64,000 nt of DNA from Rhizobium sp. J15 (GTDB lineage: Bacteria; Pseudomonadota; Alphaproteobacteria; Rhizobiales; Rhizobiaceae), in NCBI RefSeq assembly GCF_002531825.1, contig NZ_NWSX01000003.1, forward strand, positions 1 through 64,000. The letters run 5' to 3'. This document shows positions 52,123 through 62,420 of the stretch, piece by piece. The notes beneath the pieces are model-generated. The model saw only the letters and a list, made by a program, of their open reading frames with translations, was not told where the DNA came from and made no database searches. The translations under genes and the position numbers were made by a program. Every line of letters begins with the position of its first letter. Position 1 is the stretch's first letter.

Positions 52123-54105
52123 ATGACCCATAGCCTCGCACACCCCAGGGAGATGTCGCTTTGGCGCAGCCACTGGACCTATGTCGCCGTGCCGCTGGCG
52201 ATCATGGCTGCGGCGCTTTTTCTCCCCGGACCACTGGTGCATCTGCCCGATTGGGCGGTTCTGCCGCTGTCTGAATACGTCGGCAGAGGATTGAACTGGT
52301 TCGCGCGCGACGCGGCGATCGGAGAGATGAAGATCGCCGACGCCACCCGGGCGCTGGCCGCAATCGCCGAGGCGCCGATCCTGTGGCTGAAGATGCTGCT
52401 TGTCGATGGCTGGGTGAAAGGCGCAGGCTTCAACAAGGTGCATATCGCTCCGCCCTTGAGCTGGGTCGGCGTGATTTTGGTGACCGCGCTGATCGCCTTG
52501 CGGGTCTCAGGACGTTCCCTGGCAATCCTGACGCTGGCGGCGGGCGCCTATCTTGTTGTCTTCGGCCTCTGGATCTCGGCGATGATCACGCTCGCCTCCG
52601 TCCTGCTATGCGTGGTCTCCGGTCTCGCATTGGGACTGGCGATGGGCATGTGGGCCTATCGTTCGCCGGGCGCGGAAGCCGGTTTGCGGGCGGTCATGAA
52701 TATCATGCAGACCGTGCCGATCTTTTCCTATCTTCTGCCAACGCTGCTTCTGTTCGGCTACGGACCGAGTGCTGCCCTGTTTGCCACGGTGGTCTATGCG
52801 CTGCCGCCGATGGTGCATGCCACCGTGCTGGCGTTGCGCTCCGTACCCGCCGAAACGCTCGAACTGGCGCGGATGACCGGATGCAGCCGCAGGCAGACCC
52901 TGTGGAAGGTCGAATTGCCGGTGGCGATGCCGCAGCTTGCGATCGGCCTCAACCAAGTGGTGATGATGACGCTGAACATGGTGATCATCGCCTCGATGAT
53001 CGGCGCCGGCGGCCTCGGCTACGACGTGCTGCGCGCGCTGCGCCGTCTCGATTTCGGCGCCGGCTTCGAGGCGGGCATGGGGATCGTCGCGCTGGCCGTC
53101 GTGCTCGACCGGCTGACGCAGGCGGCCGCCCGCAACCAGTCGACGGGCCGCCACAGGCTTTGGCGCCGCCGCGATACCGTTCTCGCCCTGTCGCTGCTCG
53201 CGGTGCCGACGGCGCTCAGCTTCGCGGTGCCGGCACTTGCCGCCTGGCCGGCCGGATGGACGTTGACGACGGCACCTTTCTGGAACGGCGCGGTGAGTTT
53301 CATCAATCAGACCTTCTATGGGCCGCTGGAAGCCATGCGCACCGCCATGCTGCTCGGCGTGATGAACCCGTTCCGCGATCTGCTTCAATCGGCACCATGG
53401 AGCGTCATCATGCTGCTGCTGGCCGCGGCGGCCTATGCCCTGGGCGGTCTGCGCACCGCCGCATTGGTCGTGCTGCTGATCCTTTTCATCGCTCTGACCG
53501 GTTATTGGGAGGCGGCGATGTCGTCCGTCTACCTGACGGTTTTGTCGGTGGCGATCGCCCTTGCCATCGGTCTGCCCCTGGGAATCTGGGTTGCGGGGTA
53601 TCCGAGGCTGCACGGGCCCGTGCAGTTAGTGCTCGATACGCTGCAGACCCTGCCGACCCTGGTCTACCTGCTGCCGGCTGTCATGCTGTTCCGCAATGGC
53701 GACTTTTCGGCGCTGATCGCCATTGCCTCTTATGCCATAGCGCCGGCCGTACGCTACGGCATGGCGGGAATGGCGCATGTGCCGCATGAACGCATCGAGG
53801 CCGGGCTGATGTCGGGCTGCACCCCGTGGCAGACCTTTCGCTTCGTGCGCCTGCCGTCCGCCTTGCCGACGCTTATTCTCGGGGTCAACCAGACGGTGAT
53901 GATGGCATTGTCGATGCTTGTTATCGCCGCTCTCGTCGGCACGCGGGAGCTGGGGCAGGAGGTCTATACCGCGCTCGCCCGGGGCCAGACCGGGCCCGGC
54001 ATCGTCGCCGGTCTCTGCGTCGCCTGCATCGCACTGATTGCCGATGCATTGTTGAAATCCGGAGCCGCGCGTGCTGCCGGGCGTGAAGGAGATGTCCATG
54101 TCTGA
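52123..54105 (+). CDS. Betaine-type ABC transporter, fused double permease (ProW-like)
   Basis: A 660-residue membrane protein holding two ProW-type permease domains in tandem. Domain 1 centres on QTVPIFSYLLPTLLLFGYG...MTGCSRRQTLWKVELPVAMPQLAIGLNQVVMMTLNMV, domain 2 on QTLPTLVYLLPAVMLFRNG...MSGCTPWQTFRFVRLPSALPTLILGVNQTVMMALSML. Both EAA-like loops are present. Normal ProW has one such domain and homodimerises; this one can form the whole channel alone. GGGAG precedes the ATG at 52123. Its end overlaps the ATPase gene by 8 bases. Confidence 0.9.
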   Translation: MTHSLAHPREMSLWRSHWTYVAVPLAIMAAALFLPGPLVHLPDWAVLPLSEYVGRGLNWFARDAAIGEMKIADATRALAAIAEAPILWLKMLLVDGWVKGAGFNKVHIAPPLSWVGVILVTALIALRVSGRSLAILTLAAGAYLVVFGLWISAMITLASVLLCVVSGLALGLAMGMWAYRSPGAEAGLRAVMNIMQTVPIFSYLLPTLLLFGYGPSAALFATVVYALPPMVHATVLALRSVPAETLELARMTGCSRRQTLWKVELPVAMPQLAIGLNQVVMMTLNMVIIASMIGAGGLGYDVLRALRRLDFGAGFEAGMGIVALAVVLDRLTQAAARNQSTGRHRLWRRRDTVLALSLLAVPTALSFAVPALAAWPAGWTLTTAPFWNGAVSFINQTFYGPLEAMRTAMLLGVMNPFRDLLQSAPWSVIMLLLAAAAYALGGLRTAALVVLLILFIALTGYWEAAMSSVYLTVLSVAIALAIGLPLGIWVAGYPRLHGPVQLVLDTLQTLPTLVYLLPAVMLFRNGDFSALIAIASYAIAPAVRYGMAGMAHVPHERIEAGLMSGCTPWQTFRFVRLPSALPTLILGVNQTVMMALSMLVIAALVGTRELGQEVYTALARGQTGPGIVAGLCVACIALIADALLKSGAARAAGREGDVHV

Positions 54106-55147
54106 TGCCTATCACCACTCACCGGGCCGGACTGCGCCTGCCGCGCTCGAAGCGAGCGGCGTCTGGAAAGTCTTCGGTGCTGATGCCGCCTCTTTCGCCC
54201 GGCGTCCCGCCTCCGCCCGCACGCCGGAAGCACTGGCCGCCGCCAAGATCGTCGGCGCGGTGCAGGATGCGACCTTCCGGATCGCCCGCGGCGAGGTCTT
54301 CGTCATCATGGGCCTGTCCGGCTCGGGAAAATCGACGCTTCTTCGCTGTCTCACCCGATTGATCGAGCCCACCGGAGGTGAGGTTCATTGTCACGGCGAG
54401 AATATTCTGAAGCTGAGCGACAAGGCGCTGGTCGAGATTCGCCGCCGCCGAATGGGCATGGTCTTCCAGCATTTTGCGCTGCTGCCCAATCGCACCGTTC
54501 TCGGCAACATCGCTTTCCCCCTGGAGGTCCAGGGAATGCCGCGCGCCAAGGCCGAGGCGCGGGCGCGGGAGCTGATCGATACCGTGGGACTGGCGGGGCG
54601 AGAGGCCCGCTTTCCCGCCGAACTTTCCGGCGGCCAGCAGCAGCGCGTCGGCATCGCCCGGTCGCTCACCACCAATCCGGAATTCTGGTTTCTCGACGAG
54701 CCGTTTTCGGCGCTCGATCCGCTCATCCGTGCCGATCTCCAGGCGGAGGTGCTGCGGCTGCAGCAGACCCAGACGCGCACCGTCGTCTTCGTCACCCATG
54801 ATCTGGATGAGGCCATTCGGCTTGCCGACCGGATAGCCATCATGGAAGGCGGGCGCATCGTTCAGATCGGAACGCCGGAAGAGCTGGTGACGCGGCCGGC
54901 GACCGACTATGTCCGCCGCTTCGTCGCCAAGGTGCCGCCGGCCCGCGTCGTGCGGGTATCCTCGCTGATGACCCCTGGGCAGGGGCAGAATGCCACTTTC
55001 GGAGTGAGGGCCGGTTCGACGATTTCCGAGATCGCGCCGGAGCTCGTCTCTGCCACCGGCGCTTTGCCGGTCCTCGATGCCGGCGGCAGACAGATCGGAT
55101 CGCTCGACCGCCAGCGGGCGCTTGCGACGCTGGCGGCGAGTGGCTGA
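54098..55147 (+). CDS. Betaine-type ABC transporter, ATP-binding protein (ProV-like)
   Basis: A 349-residue ATPase: Walker A GLSGSGKST, VFQHFALLPNRTV, signature LSGGQQQRVGIARSL, Walker B FWFLDEP, VTHDLDEAI. The N-terminal extension before the ATPase core is usual for ProV. The C-terminal region (DAGGRQIGSLDRQRAL) resembles a single CBS repeat, where ProV normally has a pair. GGAG precedes the ATG at 54098; 54092 is possible. Confidence 0.92.
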   Translation: MSDAYHHSPGRTAPAALEASGVWKVFGADAASFARRPASARTPEALAAAKIVGAVQDATFRIARGEVFVIMGLSGSGKSTLLRCLTRLIEPTGGEVHCHGENILKLSDKALVEIRRRRMGMVFQHFALLPNRTVLGNIAFPLEVQGMPRAKAEARARELIDTVGLAGREARFPAELSGGQQQRVGIARSLTTNPEFWFLDEPFSALDPLIRADLQAEVLRLQQTQTRTVVFVTHDLDEAIRLADRIAIMEGGRIVQIGTPEELVTRPATDYVRRFVAKVPPARVVRVSSLMTPGQGQNATFGVRAGSTISEIAPELVSATGALPVLDAGGRQIGSLDRQRALATLAASG

Positions 55148-55180
55148 TCGCGGACTGACCGTCCTCGATCAGCGCTTGCT

Positions 55181-56113
<933 letters not shown>

Positions 56114-56143
56114 CTATTCCTTAGGTGTTGAAAATCGGCCGTG

Positions 56144-57118
56144 TCAGGCGTTGTCGAGCACTTGCAGAAGCGCTGCGATATAACCGTAGCAGAAGGCGAA
56201 TGCGGTGGCGGAAGGGTCCTGGCCGCTGACGGTCGGCACGTGATCGGGCATCAGCATGTATTTGTAGCCGACTTCCTTGTAGATCCGGGCCGAGCGGACC
56301 ATGTCCATGTCGCCCTCGTCGGGGAAGGTCTCCATGAAGGAGAGCTTGCCGCCGCGAATATTGCGGAAGTGGACGTTGAAGATCTTGTTGCGCTCTCCGA
56401 ACCAGCGAATGATGTCGTCGATCTCCTCGCCGGGATTTTCGAGCATCTCGCCGATCGATCCCTGGCAGAAATTGAGGCCGTGATAGGGGTTTTCGCGCAT
56501 CAGCACGAACTTCTTGAGGCCTTCCACCGTGCCGAGGACACGGGTGACGCCGCGATAACCCGGCGGCGTATAAGGATCGTGCGGATGGCAGGCGAGCCTG
56601 ACGCGATTGCTTTCGGCGACCGGCACGACGCGCTCGAGGAAATAGTCGATCCGTTCCCAGTTTTCATCTTCGGAGAGAACGCCGGCAAGGCCGGGTGCTG
56701 CCTGCTGATCGGTCTTGTCCCAGCGGAAGCTGGCGTTCAGCGAGCCGCCGCGTCCCGGCTCGTCTGGCGTGCGCGGGATGCCGATCAGGTTGAGATTATA
56801 TTTGACCGCGGGAATGCCGGCGGCCGCGACATTCTCGATCATCTTGCAGACGGCATCGATCTGTCTGTCACGCTCGGGGCCGGCAAGCAGGATGTCGGGA
56901 TAGGACGCCTTCTCGATCGGCTGCGAGGGCAGGGGCAGCTGGATCATGTCGAGGATCAGGCCGAAGCTTTCGACCTTGTCGCGATGGCGCTCGATATCGG
57001 CAAGCGTCCAGCTGCTCGGCTTTCCCGGCGGATCGGCGCTGATATGTTTGACGCCCAATTGCGCGAAGATGCGATAATCGTCATCGTCGCGCGCTGCCAC
57101 CTGTGTTCCCAGATACAT
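56144..57118 (-). CDS. Mannonate dehydratase-family protein (UxuA-like)
   Basis: A 324-residue xylose-isomerase-like TIM barrel with CHPHDPYTPPGYRGVTRVLGTVEGLKKF and NGLNFCQGS-type metal-site residues (YHGLNFCQGSIGEM) and FNVHFRNIRGG, as in mannonate dehydratase, which makes 2-keto-3-deoxygluconate from D-mannonate. It is shorter than E. coli UxuA and divergent at the N-terminus, so a related aldonate or uronate substrate is possible. Start at 57118 with GAGGG upstream; a longer start at 57148 would lie inside the operator. Confidence 0.82.
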   Translation of the reverse strand: MYLGTQVAARDDDDYRIFAQLGVKHISADPPGKPSSWTLADIERHRDKVESFGLILDMIQLPLPSQPIEKASYPDILLAGPERDRQIDAVCKMIENVAAAGIPAVKYNLNLIGIPRTPDEPGRGGSLNASFRWDKTDQQAAPGLAGVLSEDENWERIDYFLERVVPVAESNRVRLACHPHDPYTPPGYRGVTRVLGTVEGLKKFVLMRENPYHGLNFCQGSIGEMLENPGEEIDDIIRWFGERNKIFNVHFRNIRGGKLSFMETFPDEGDMDMVRSARIYKEVGYKYMLMPDHVPTVSGQDPSATAFAFCYGYIAALLQVLDNA

Positions 57119-57141
57119 CAGAGACCCTCTCAAATTCAGTG

Positions 57142-57161
57142 ATGTCATATGACATAATATG
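57142..57161. promoter_or_regulatory. GntR/FCD operator candidate, uxuA side
   Basis: ATGTCATATGACAT (57142-57155) is a perfect 14-bp palindrome, running into GACATAATATG (57151-57161), which also occurs at 57985 before the divergent ABC operon. It lies in the 64-base gap between the GntR gene and the dehydratase gene it precedes. Confidence 0.65.
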
Positions 57162-57182
57162 AATTTTTGAGAGAGTCGAGCC

Positions 57183-57893
57183 CTATTGCTGCTCGGCGAG
57201 CATGCGATAGCGACGTTGGCTTGCCATCATATGTGCGCGCATCGCCTGGCGGGCGCGCTCCGGATCCTGGTCGGCGATGGCCGAGAGGATTTCGACATGT
57301 TCGGCGTAAACCTTCTGGAGGTAATCGCGGTCATTGGCTTCGGGGAGTGTCGGAAACTGGCCCCGAGGGATGGCGCGCGGGCCGAAATGGCGCAGGACGT
57401 CGACGTAGAATCGGTTGTTCGTGGCGGCGGCGATCGCCATGTGGAAGGCGTAATCCGCCTCCACCGTCTGCTGTCCTGTCTCGATGAGCTGCGCCATTCT
57501 GCGGTTGGCTTCGCGAATCGCCGCCTCCTGCTCGGCCGTGCGGCGATAGGCTGCGATGGCTGCGGCTTCACCCTCGGCCGCCATGCGAAACTCCAGCAAT
57601 TCCAGGGTTTCCGGAATGCTTTTGATTTCGACGGGCGTCAAGGACAACGCCGAATGCGCCTTGGGATCGGCGACGAAAACGCCTTTGCCCTGGATCGGCT
57701 TGACGAAGCCTGCCGCTCTGAGATCGGCAATGGCCTCGCGCACCACGGTGCGGCTGACGCCGAATGCCGATTCGAGCTGCGGCTCGGTCGGCAGCTGGTC
57801 ACCGACGCGCAGCTTTCCCGTTTCGATTTGCGCTCGCAGCTGATCGATGACCTGCTGCGCCAGTCTTTGCCGACCCCGGCTGAATGTCGTCAT
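57183..57893 (-). CDS. GntR family regulator with FCD domain
   Basis: A 236-residue regulator. N-terminal winged helix (QVIDQLRAQIETGKLRVGDQLPTEPQLESAFGVSRTVVREAIADLRAAGFVKPIQGKGVFV) and an FCD ligand domain (EFRMAAEGEAAAIAAYRR, DYAFHMAIAAATNNRFY with metal-binding Asp/His, HVEILSAI). It is set between its probable targets and closely resembles regulators of uronate catabolism. First gene of the minus-strand run regulator, UxuA-like, KdgD. Confidence 0.92.
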   Translation of the reverse strand: MTTFSRGRQRLAQQVIDQLRAQIETGKLRVGDQLPTEPQLESAFGVSRTVVREAIADLRAAGFVKPIQGKGVFVADPKAHSALSLTPVEIKSIPETLELLEFRMAAEGEAAAIAAYRRTAEQEAAIREANRRMAQLIETGQQTVEADYAFHMAIAAATNNRFYVDVLRHFGPRAIPRGQFPTLPEANDRDYLQKVYAEHVEILSAIADQDPERARQAMRAHMMASQRRYRMLAEQQ

Positions 57894-57984
57894 TTTCCGT
57901 TCCCCAATCCGCTTCCATCAAGTCGCCCGTTCGGGTCTTGCAAATCGTATCGGACTTGGATAAATCATAATACGACATACGGAC

Positions 57985-57997
57985 GACATAATATGTC
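57985..57997. promoter_or_regulatory. GntR/FCD operator candidate, ABC transporter side
   Basis: GACATA-A-TATGTC, a perfect palindrome around one central base, 30 bases before the binding-protein start. A diverged half-site (ATAATACGACAT) lies at 57968-57979. It shares the 11-mer GACATAATATG with the site at 57151. Confidence 0.65.
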
Positions 57998-58026
57998 TCT
58001 CAATAGTAGTCCAGGGAGGAGCCACA

Positions 58027-59625
58027 ATGAAGCATTTTTCTAAAGGCTTGTTCGTCGGCGCCGTCATCGGCGCTCTGACGGTCGCTGCACCGCAGCTGCA
58101 GGCAGCCACGCCGAAAGACCAGCTGGTGATCGGAACGTCGCTGGCGCAGGTTCTGTCCCTCGATCCGCATCAGGCCACCGAAGGCAAGGCGGTCGAGATC
58201 ATGTCGAACCTCTACGACCGGCTGGTCAACAGCACGGCTGACGGCGAGATCGTGCCGCAGCTCGCCGAAAGCTGGAAGGTTGACGACAAGGGCATCACCT
58301 TCACGCTGCGCCAGGCCAATTTCGCCTCCGGCAATCCGGTGACATCGAAGGATGTCGTCTATTCTCTGGGGCGGCTGTTGAAGCTCGACCAGGCCGCTGC
58401 CGCCAACCTCAAGCGCGTCGGCTATGACAAGAACAATATCGACAAGCTCGCCACGGCAGTCGATGACAAAACCGTACGCATCGATTTTTCCGGCCAGGTC
58501 ACGGCCGAGATGTTGCTCTACCGGCTCGCGGCATCGACGACCAGCGTCGTCGACAGTGTCGAAGTGCAGAAGCATGTCGCCGACAACGATTGGGGAAATG
58601 CCTGGATGCGCACGCATTCGGCCGGCTCAGGCCCATTCACCCTCAATCGCTGGTCTCCGAACGAACTGGTGATTCTCGATGCCAATAAGGACTACGTGGC
58701 CGGCGCTCCGAAGATGAAGCGGGTCATCGTCCGTCACGTTCCGGAAAGCCAGGTCGAGCGCCTGATGCTCGAACGCGGCGATATCGATATTGCCAGCGCG
58801 CTGACGGCATCCGACCTTGCGACGTTCAACGACAAGCAGGGCTTTACCATCCAGCGTATTCCGACTGGCGGTTTCTACGTGCTGTCCATGAATGCCGGCA
58901 ATAAATACCTGTCCAATCCGAAGGTTCGCGAGGCCATTGCCTACGGCATCGACTACAAGGGCATCGAGAAGACGATCATGGGGCCGTACGGACGGGCGAG
59001 AAACGTTCCCGTTCCGGAGAATTTCGAATATGCCATTCCGAACCCCGATTGGCATCTCGACGTCGAAAAGTCCAAGCAGCTGTTGAGCGAGGCAGGGTTC
59101 AAGGATGGTTTTACGCTGTCGCTGAAGACGATCGCGCAAACGCCGCGCATCGACCTTGCAACGGCCATCCAGGCATCGCTCGCCCGGGTCGGTATCAAAA
59201 TCGACATCCAGCAGGGCAACGGCTCGGAAATCATTGCCGCCCACCGAGCCCGGGATTTCGATCTGCTGATCCCGCAGACCAGCGCCTACATGCCGAATGT
59301 GCTCGGCTCGATGGAGCAGTTCTCTTCCAATCCCGACAATTCGAAGGAGGCCAACAATGCCGGAAACTTCGTCTGGCGCTCGGCCTGGGACATTCCCGAG
59401 CTGACGGCCCTGACGGCCAAGGCATCGATGGAGCCTGATCCGAAGAAGCGCGGCGAACTCTATGTCGAGATGCAGAAGATGTTCGTGGAGCAGAAGCCGG
59501 CAGTGCTTCCGATGTTCGAGCGTTTCGAGCCGATCGTCCTGTCGAGCAAGGTCCAGGGATATGTCGGGCATCCCACTCAGCTGACGCGTCTCGAGAACGT
59601 CATGAAGTCTGAAAAAACCCAGTAA
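58027..59625 (+). CDS. Peptide-type ABC transporter, periplasmic binding protein
   Basis: A 532-residue family 5 extracellular binding protein (DppA/OppA type) with signal peptide (GLFVGAVIGALTVAAPQLQA). Typical motifs: SLDPHQATEGKAVEIMSNLYDRLV, LAESWKVDDKGITFTLR, and a long C-terminal lobe. GGGAGGA precedes the ATG. Binding proteins of this family carry peptides, nickel or oligosaccharides; the regulator and enzymes next door suggest a uronic-acid-containing sugar or aldarate (inference). Confidence 0.92.
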   Translation: MKHFSKGLFVGAVIGALTVAAPQLQAATPKDQLVIGTSLAQVLSLDPHQATEGKAVEIMSNLYDRLVNSTADGEIVPQLAESWKVDDKGITFTLRQANFASGNPVTSKDVVYSLGRLLKLDQAAAANLKRVGYDKNNIDKLATAVDDKTVRIDFSGQVTAEMLLYRLAASTTSVVDSVEVQKHVADNDWGNAWMRTHSAGSGPFTLNRWSPNELVILDANKDYVAGAPKMKRVIVRHVPESQVERLMLERGDIDIASALTASDLATFNDKQGFTIQRIPTGGFYVLSMNAGNKYLSNPKVREAIAYGIDYKGIEKTIMGPYGRARNVPVPENFEYAIPNPDWHLDVEKSKQLLSEAGFKDGFTLSLKTIAQTPRIDLATAIQASLARVGIKIDIQQGNGSEIIAAHRARDFDLLIPQTSAYMPNVLGSMEQFSSNPDNSKEANNAGNFVWRSAWDIPELTALTAKASMEPDPKKRGELYVEMQKMFVEQKPAVLPMFERFEPIVLSSKVQGYVGHPTQLTRLENVMKSEKTQ

Positions 59626-59645
59626 TACTCCCGAGGCAGCCGATC

Positions 59646-60674
59646 ATGAAGGAACTCTCTGTAGCCGAATTTGGCCGACGCCTGGCGCATTTGCTGGTCA
59701 GCCTGTTCATCCTCTTATGTGTGACCTTCGTGATCGGCCGCGTCCTGCCCACGGATCCCGTCGGCGCGATCGTCGGCGAACTCGCCGATCCCGCCGCCTA
59801 TGCCGCGATGCGGACGCGCCTGGGGCTCGATCTGCCAATCTATCAGCAGTTCTTCCTCTATCTGAACGGGCTCGCCCATGGTGATTTCGGCACGGCTGTG
59901 CTCACCGGCAATCCCGTCTCTTCGGACCTCGCGCAGGCCTTCCCCGCCACATTCGAACTTGCAACGCTGGCGGTGATCATTTCCACCTTCGTCGGTGTAC
60001 CGCTTGGCCTGGTCGCGGCGCTGTTTCGCGACAGCCTGATCGATAAGATCGCCCGGGTTGTCGCCTTGGTTGGCCATTCGATACCGGTCTTCTGGTTCGG
60101 CATCGTCGGACTCGTCATTTTTTATGCCGGGCTCAACTGGGTCGGCGGACCGGGCAGGGTCGATGTCTTCTATGAAGGCCTCGTCACCCCGCAGACCGGG
60201 CTGCTGCTGATTGACAGCCTGCTGCAGGGCGAGACGGAAATCTTCTGGAACGCGCTCGGCCACATCATCCTGCCGGCCATCATCCTCGCTTACGCCGCGA
60301 TGGCCTATATCACCCGCATGACCCGCAGCTTCACGCTGGAGCAGTTGAGCCAGGACTATGTGATCGCCGCCCGCGCCAAGGGCGTCAGCCCGACCGGAAC
60401 GATTCTGCGCCACGTCCTGCCCAATATCGCAGTGCAGCTGATCACCATTCTTGCCATTTCCTATGGCGGGCTGCTCGAGGGCGCCGTCGTGACCGAGATC
60501 GTCTTCTCCTGGCCGGGCATCGGCCAGTATATGACCAACGCGCTGATGATCGGCGATATGAACGCCATCGTCGCAGCCACCATCATCGTGGGATTCATCT
60601 TCATGTTCCTGAATTTCCTGGCCGACGTCGCCTACGCCGTGCTTGATCCGCGCATGCGGGAGGCTGCCCGATGA
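59646..60674 (+). CDS. Peptide-type ABC transporter, permease 1 (DppB-like)
   Basis: A 342-residue permease with about six helices and the loop DYVIAARAKGVSPTGTILRHVLPN that contacts the ATPase. The N-terminal FGRRLAHLLVSLFILLCVTFVIGRVLPTDPVG is typical of DppB. Its stop overlaps the next ATG as ATGA-type coupling (60671). Confidence 0.93.
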   Translation: MKELSVAEFGRRLAHLLVSLFILLCVTFVIGRVLPTDPVGAIVGELADPAAYAAMRTRLGLDLPIYQQFFLYLNGLAHGDFGTAVLTGNPVSSDLAQAFPATFELATLAVIISTFVGVPLGLVAALFRDSLIDKIARVVALVGHSIPVFWFGIVGLVIFYAGLNWVGGPGRVDVFYEGLVTPQTGLLLIDSLLQGETEIFWNALGHIILPAIILAYAAMAYITRMTRSFTLEQLSQDYVIAARAKGVSPTGTILRHVLPNIAVQLITILAISYGGLLEGAVVTEIVFSWPGIGQYMTNALMIGDMNAIVAATIIVGFIFMFLNFLADVAYAVLDPRMREAAR

Positions 60675-61573
60675 GCGATGCCGTTCACAGCGAAATCAGG
60701 ATCCGTCCTCCGAGCGTGCCGAGCCGCGTTGCAGCCTCTTTTGCGCGCGCCGGCCGGAAACTGGCCGACGAGCCGCTCGGTCTTGCCGGCTTCATCGTCC
60801 TCGGCATCCTCTGCGTGGTCGCGATCTTCGCGCCGCTTCTGGCGCCCTATGATCCGACCATTCAGGCGCTTGGCGACGCCCTGCAGCCTCCGAGCCTCGC
60901 TCATCCGGCGGGTACGGACGAGTTCGGTCGGGACATCCTCAGCCGCCTCATCTTCGGCACGCGCATCACCATCCAGACCGTGCTTGCGGTCTCACTGATC
61001 GTCGGGCCGATCGGGCTGCTGATCGGCGTCGTCGCCGGTTTCTTCGGCGGCAATACCGATGCCTTTTTGATGCGCGCCACCGATATCGTGCTATCTTTCC
61101 CGTCGCTGATCCTGGCGCTCGCCTTTGCCGCCGCCCTCGGCGCGGGATTGGGCACGGCGATCATCGCGATCTCGCTCACCGCATGGCCGCCGATCGCAAG
61201 ACTTGCCCGGGCAGAGGCGCTCGTCGTCAGAAACGCCGATTATGTGGTCGCCGCCCGCCTTTACGGCGCGTCACCGATGCGCATTCTTCTTCTCTATATT
61301 GCCCCCATGTGCATTCCGTCGGTGATCGTTCGCCTGACGCTCAACATGGCAGGCATTATCCTGACGGCAGCCTCGCTCGGCTTCCTCGGCCTCGGCGCCC
61401 AGCCGCCCGCGCCGGAATGGGGCGCGATGATCTCCAACGGCCGCAAGTTCATGCTCGATTACTGGTGGGTCGCCGTCATGCCGGGTATCGCCATCCTGCT
61501 GACGAGCCTTGCCTTCAACATCGCCGGAGATGCTCTGCGCGACATTCTGGATCCCCGCCATGCAAGGTCGTGA
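60671..61573 (+). CDS. Peptide-type ABC transporter, permease 2 (DppC-like)
   Basis: A 300-residue permease with the DppC N-terminus (PLGLAGFIVLGILCVVAIFAPLLAPYDPT), GTDEFGRDILSRLIFGTRI, and ATPase loop RNADYVVAARLYGASPMRILLLYIAP. Four-base overlap with permease 1. Confidence 0.93.
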   Translation: MSDAVHSEIRIRPPSVPSRVAASFARAGRKLADEPLGLAGFIVLGILCVVAIFAPLLAPYDPTIQALGDALQPPSLAHPAGTDEFGRDILSRLIFGTRITIQTVLAVSLIVGPIGLLIGVVAGFFGGNTDAFLMRATDIVLSFPSLILALAFAAALGAGLGTAIIAISLTAWPPIARLARAEALVVRNADYVVAARLYGASPMRILLLYIAPMCIPSVIVRLTLNMAGIILTAASLGFLGLGAQPPAPEWGAMISNGRKFMLDYWWVAVMPGIAILLTSLAFNIAGDALRDILDPRHARS

Positions 61574-61574
61574 A

Positions 61575-62420
61575 ATGCAAGATCGTGATCTCCAGCCCGT
61601 TCTTTCGGTCAAGGAATTGAGCGTCCGTTTCGGGCGGGGCGCGGTGCCGGCCGTTTCCAACGTCAGTTTCGATGTGGGGCGCGAACGTGTCGGCATCGTC
61701 GGAGAATCCGGCTCCGGCAAGTCGACGACCGGCCGCGCCATCATGCGTCTTCTGCCGCCGGCAGCCGTAGTCTCTGCCGAGCGTCTGGATCTTGCCGGCA
61801 GTTCGCTTCTCTCGAAAAGCGAGCGTCAGATGGGCGCGCTTCGCGGCAAGGATATCGCGCTGATCATGCAGGACCCGCGCTATTCGCTGAATCCGGTTCT
61901 CTCCATCGGCAAGCAGATCGCGGAAGCCGCGCGCCTTCACCTCGGCCTGCGCGGCAAGCCGGTGCAGGATGCTGTCCGCGCTATGCTGGAGCGCGTGCGC
62001 ATCAGCGATCCGGACCGGGTCATGGCGCTTTATCCCCACCAGATATCCGGCGGCATGGGCCAACGCGTGATGATCGCGATGATGCTCTTGGCGCGGCCGA
62101 AGCTCGTCATCGCCGACGAGCCGACCTCGGCTCTCGATGTCAGCGTGCGAAAGGACGTGCTGCTGCTGCTCGACGAACTGGTGCGCGAAAACAATTCGGG
62201 TCTGCTTCTGATCAGCCACGACATTCGCATGGTCGCGGCCTTCTGCGAGCGCATCATCGTCATGTATGCCGGCCGGATCGTCGAAACCCTGACCAGCCTG
62301 GAAGATGCTCGCCATCCCTATACGCGCGGGCTGATATCGGCGCTGCCCGACCCGAAGAACCCTGTCCGCCGGCTTGCGGTTCTCGACAGGACGAAACTCG
62401 ATCTGGAGGCGGCACAATGA
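61575..62420 (+). CDS. Peptide-type ABC transporter, ATP-binding protein 1 (DppD-like)
   Basis: A 281-residue ATPase: Walker A GESGSGKST, MQDPRYSLNPVLSIGKQI, signature ISGGMGQRVMIAMML, Walker B LVIADEP, ISHDIRMVA, and the C-terminal HPYTRGLISALP of this subfamily. Start at 61575 (AAGG seven bases upstream); 61560 is in frame but has no ribosome site. It overlaps the second ATPase gene by ATGA. Confidence 0.92.
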   Translation: MQDRDLQPVLSVKELSVRFGRGAVPAVSNVSFDVGRERVGIVGESGSGKSTTGRAIMRLLPPAAVVSAERLDLAGSSLLSKSERQMGALRGKDIALIMQDPRYSLNPVLSIGKQIAEAARLHLGLRGKPVQDAVRAMLERVRISDPDRVMALYPHQISGGMGQRVMIAMMLLARPKLVIADEPTSALDVSVRKDVLLLLDELVRENNSGLLLISHDIRMVAAFCERIIVMYAGRIVETLTSLEDARHPYTRGLISALPDPKNPVRRLAVLDRTKLDLEAAQ

